DNA of 6,864 nucleotides from an uncultured Erysipelotrichaceae bacterium. GTDB lineage: Bacteria; Bacillota_I; Bacilli_A; RFN20; CAG-826. The notes below the pieces were generated by a model. The model ran no database searches. It was not told the origin of the DNA and was given only the letters and a program-made list of their open reading frames with translations. The DNA lies in the NCBI GenBank assembly GCA_902782395.1, contig CACZNF010000069.1, positions 1-6,864 on the forward strand, written 5' to 3'. Each line of letters begins with the position of its first letter. The first letter of the stretch is position 1. The position numbers and the translations under genes are program-made. Below, in pieces: positions 6,098-6,864 of this stretch.

Positions 6098-6864
6098 ATA
6101 AAGAATCATTAATTTCTTTAATTACAGGAATATCAACTTTAATCTCTTTACGGTCATAAGTGACAAAACCATTCATCTCTTCTTCGACATCACTTAGTTG
6201 AGTATAGATAAATCCAGACATGCCCTTATTCTTACAAGGTTTGATTTCCTCATTAATAAATCTAATATATTCTTTTTGGAAGTCTTCTTTATTGTTAAAT
6301 AGTAAGTAAATGAAGCCTTCCTTTTTCTTTGCTTCTTTTAAACGTTTATCAAGGATATAAGCGCCACATTCTGAACAGACATAGGCTCTTCCTTTAAGCT
6401 TCCATTTGCTAGGAACTTTGACCTTCCATTTATAGATATGCATTGATTTCACATCGCTGCTTCCTTGGTCATGCCAACCTGAAGCGTGGTCATAGATTCT
6501 AGTAGGGTCAACAACCTTTAATTTTTCATATATTTCTTTCGCATCGAATTGTCCCCAAGCTTCATTAAAGATAGTCCAATAAACAATGCATGGAGAATTA
6601 TAGAGAAGGTCAATTGTATCTAAGAATTCTTGGTAAGCTTCTTTTCTACCTTCTTCATTTTCTCTAAAGAATTTCTTATAGCGATGGTCGTTAATTTTAT
6701 ATCTCACAAATAGTGGTACTTGGTTAAGCCAGAAATCATATTTTGTGCAGCCATTTACAAAGTCTTGCCACACGAGTAAACCGAGCCTATCGCAGTGGTA
6801 ATACCACCTCATAGATTCGATCTTAATATGCTTTCTAGAAACGTTAAATCCAAGTGACTTTATG
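6096..6864 (-). CDS. Glycoside hydrolase family 2 enzyme, C-terminal part (5' end cut off by window)
   Basis: The frame is open from the window edge (first full codon at 6863) to the TAA at 6098-6096, giving 255 residues. The ATG at 6812 is internal, because the coding sequence before it (GFNVSRKHIKIES) is a standard GH2 block that leads into MRWYYHCDRLGLLVWQD. The visible part is most of the catalytic (beta/alpha)8 barrel, with the proposed acid/base Glu in IFNEAWG (E101 of the visible part) and the nucleophile Glu in SECGAY (E165), followed by YTQLSDVEEEMNG. Members hydrolyse beta-galactosides, beta-glucuronides, beta-mannosides or similar; this part does not settle which. The missing N-terminal portion should hold the sugar-binding and immunoglobulin-like domains and perhaps a signal peptide. 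It converges on the glycosyltransferase gene, so it is a separate transcription unit. Confidence 0.9.
   Translation of the reverse strand, partial: IKSLGFNVSRKHIKIESMRWYYHCDRLGLLVWQDFVNGCTKYDFWLNQVPLFVRYKINDHRYKKFFRENEEGRKEAYQEFLDTIDLLYNSPCIVYWTIFNEAWGQFDAKEIYEKLKVVDPTRIYDHASGWHDQGSSDVKSMHIYKWKVKVPSKWKLKGRAYVCSECGAYILDKRLKEAKKKEGFIYLLFNNKEDFQKEYIRFINEEIKPCKNKGMSGFIYTQLSDVEEEMNGFVTYDRKEIKVDIPVIKEINDSL

Noticed and set aside
6812..6812. ATG at 6812 as the true start of the hydrolase
   Set aside because: The frame stays open to the window edge and the 17 residues before it match the conserved GH2 block that precedes RWYYHCDRLG, so the ATG is an internal methionine.
1..6864. Mycoplasma-type genetic code (TGA as tryptophan)
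   Set aside because: Tryptophan is consistently TGG and no in-frame TGA is needed in any gene; the one broken frame ends at TAA and is explained by a deletion.
1..6864. CRISPR array, tRNA, insertion sequence or defence system
   Set aside because: No regularly spaced repeats, no cloverleaf-like sequence, no transposase or terminal repeats and no defence-associated domains were seen on either strand.

Overview
The window is AT-rich and carries five protein-coding loci, with strong AGGAGG-type ribosome binding sites ahead of the transporter genes, TAA stops throughout, and leucine and arginine written mostly as TTA and AGA. Tryptophan is read from TGG and no in-frame TGA is seen, so the standard bacterial code fits. 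Together with the protein types this suggests a low-GC Bacillota relative, probably a host-associated member of Bacilli (Erysipelotrichia or RF39-like) or a Clostridia gut bacterium. The placement is inferred from style, not from a marker gene.

Bases 1-3750 (minus strand) hold a two-gene ABC exporter operon of the heterodimeric multidrug type (compare BmrC/BmrD of Bacillus subtilis). The promoter-proximal half (3750-1979) has the degenerate catalytic residues expected of one partner. It also carries a frameshifting deletion that removes exactly the ABC signature motif. The second half (1977 to beyond base 1) looks intact and canonical, and its start lies one base after the first gene's stop. 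The operon is driven by a near-consensus promoter whose 17-bp spacer is filled by a perfect inverted repeat, a strong operator candidate.

Bases 3751-3857 are a compact divergent control region. The plus-strand promoter there ends so close to the next ATG that the transcript may be nearly leaderless. Bases 3858-6069 (plus strand) hold a surface-glycan pair: UDP-galactopyranose mutase (glf), which makes the galactofuranose donor, and a GT-A family 2 glycosyltransferase with its own promoter-like sequence. They plausibly build or extend a cell-surface glycan or glycolipid.

Bases 6070-6097 hold a hairpin terminator that serves both strands. Bases 6096-6864 (minus strand) hold the C-terminal part of a glycoside hydrolase family 2 enzyme that runs off the window. 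No tRNA, rRNA, CRISPR array, insertion sequence or prophage gene was seen. No gap without a gene exceeds about 110 bases. I did not find a clearly new defence or mobile system. The best leads are the signature-motif deletion and the dyad inside the exporter promoter.
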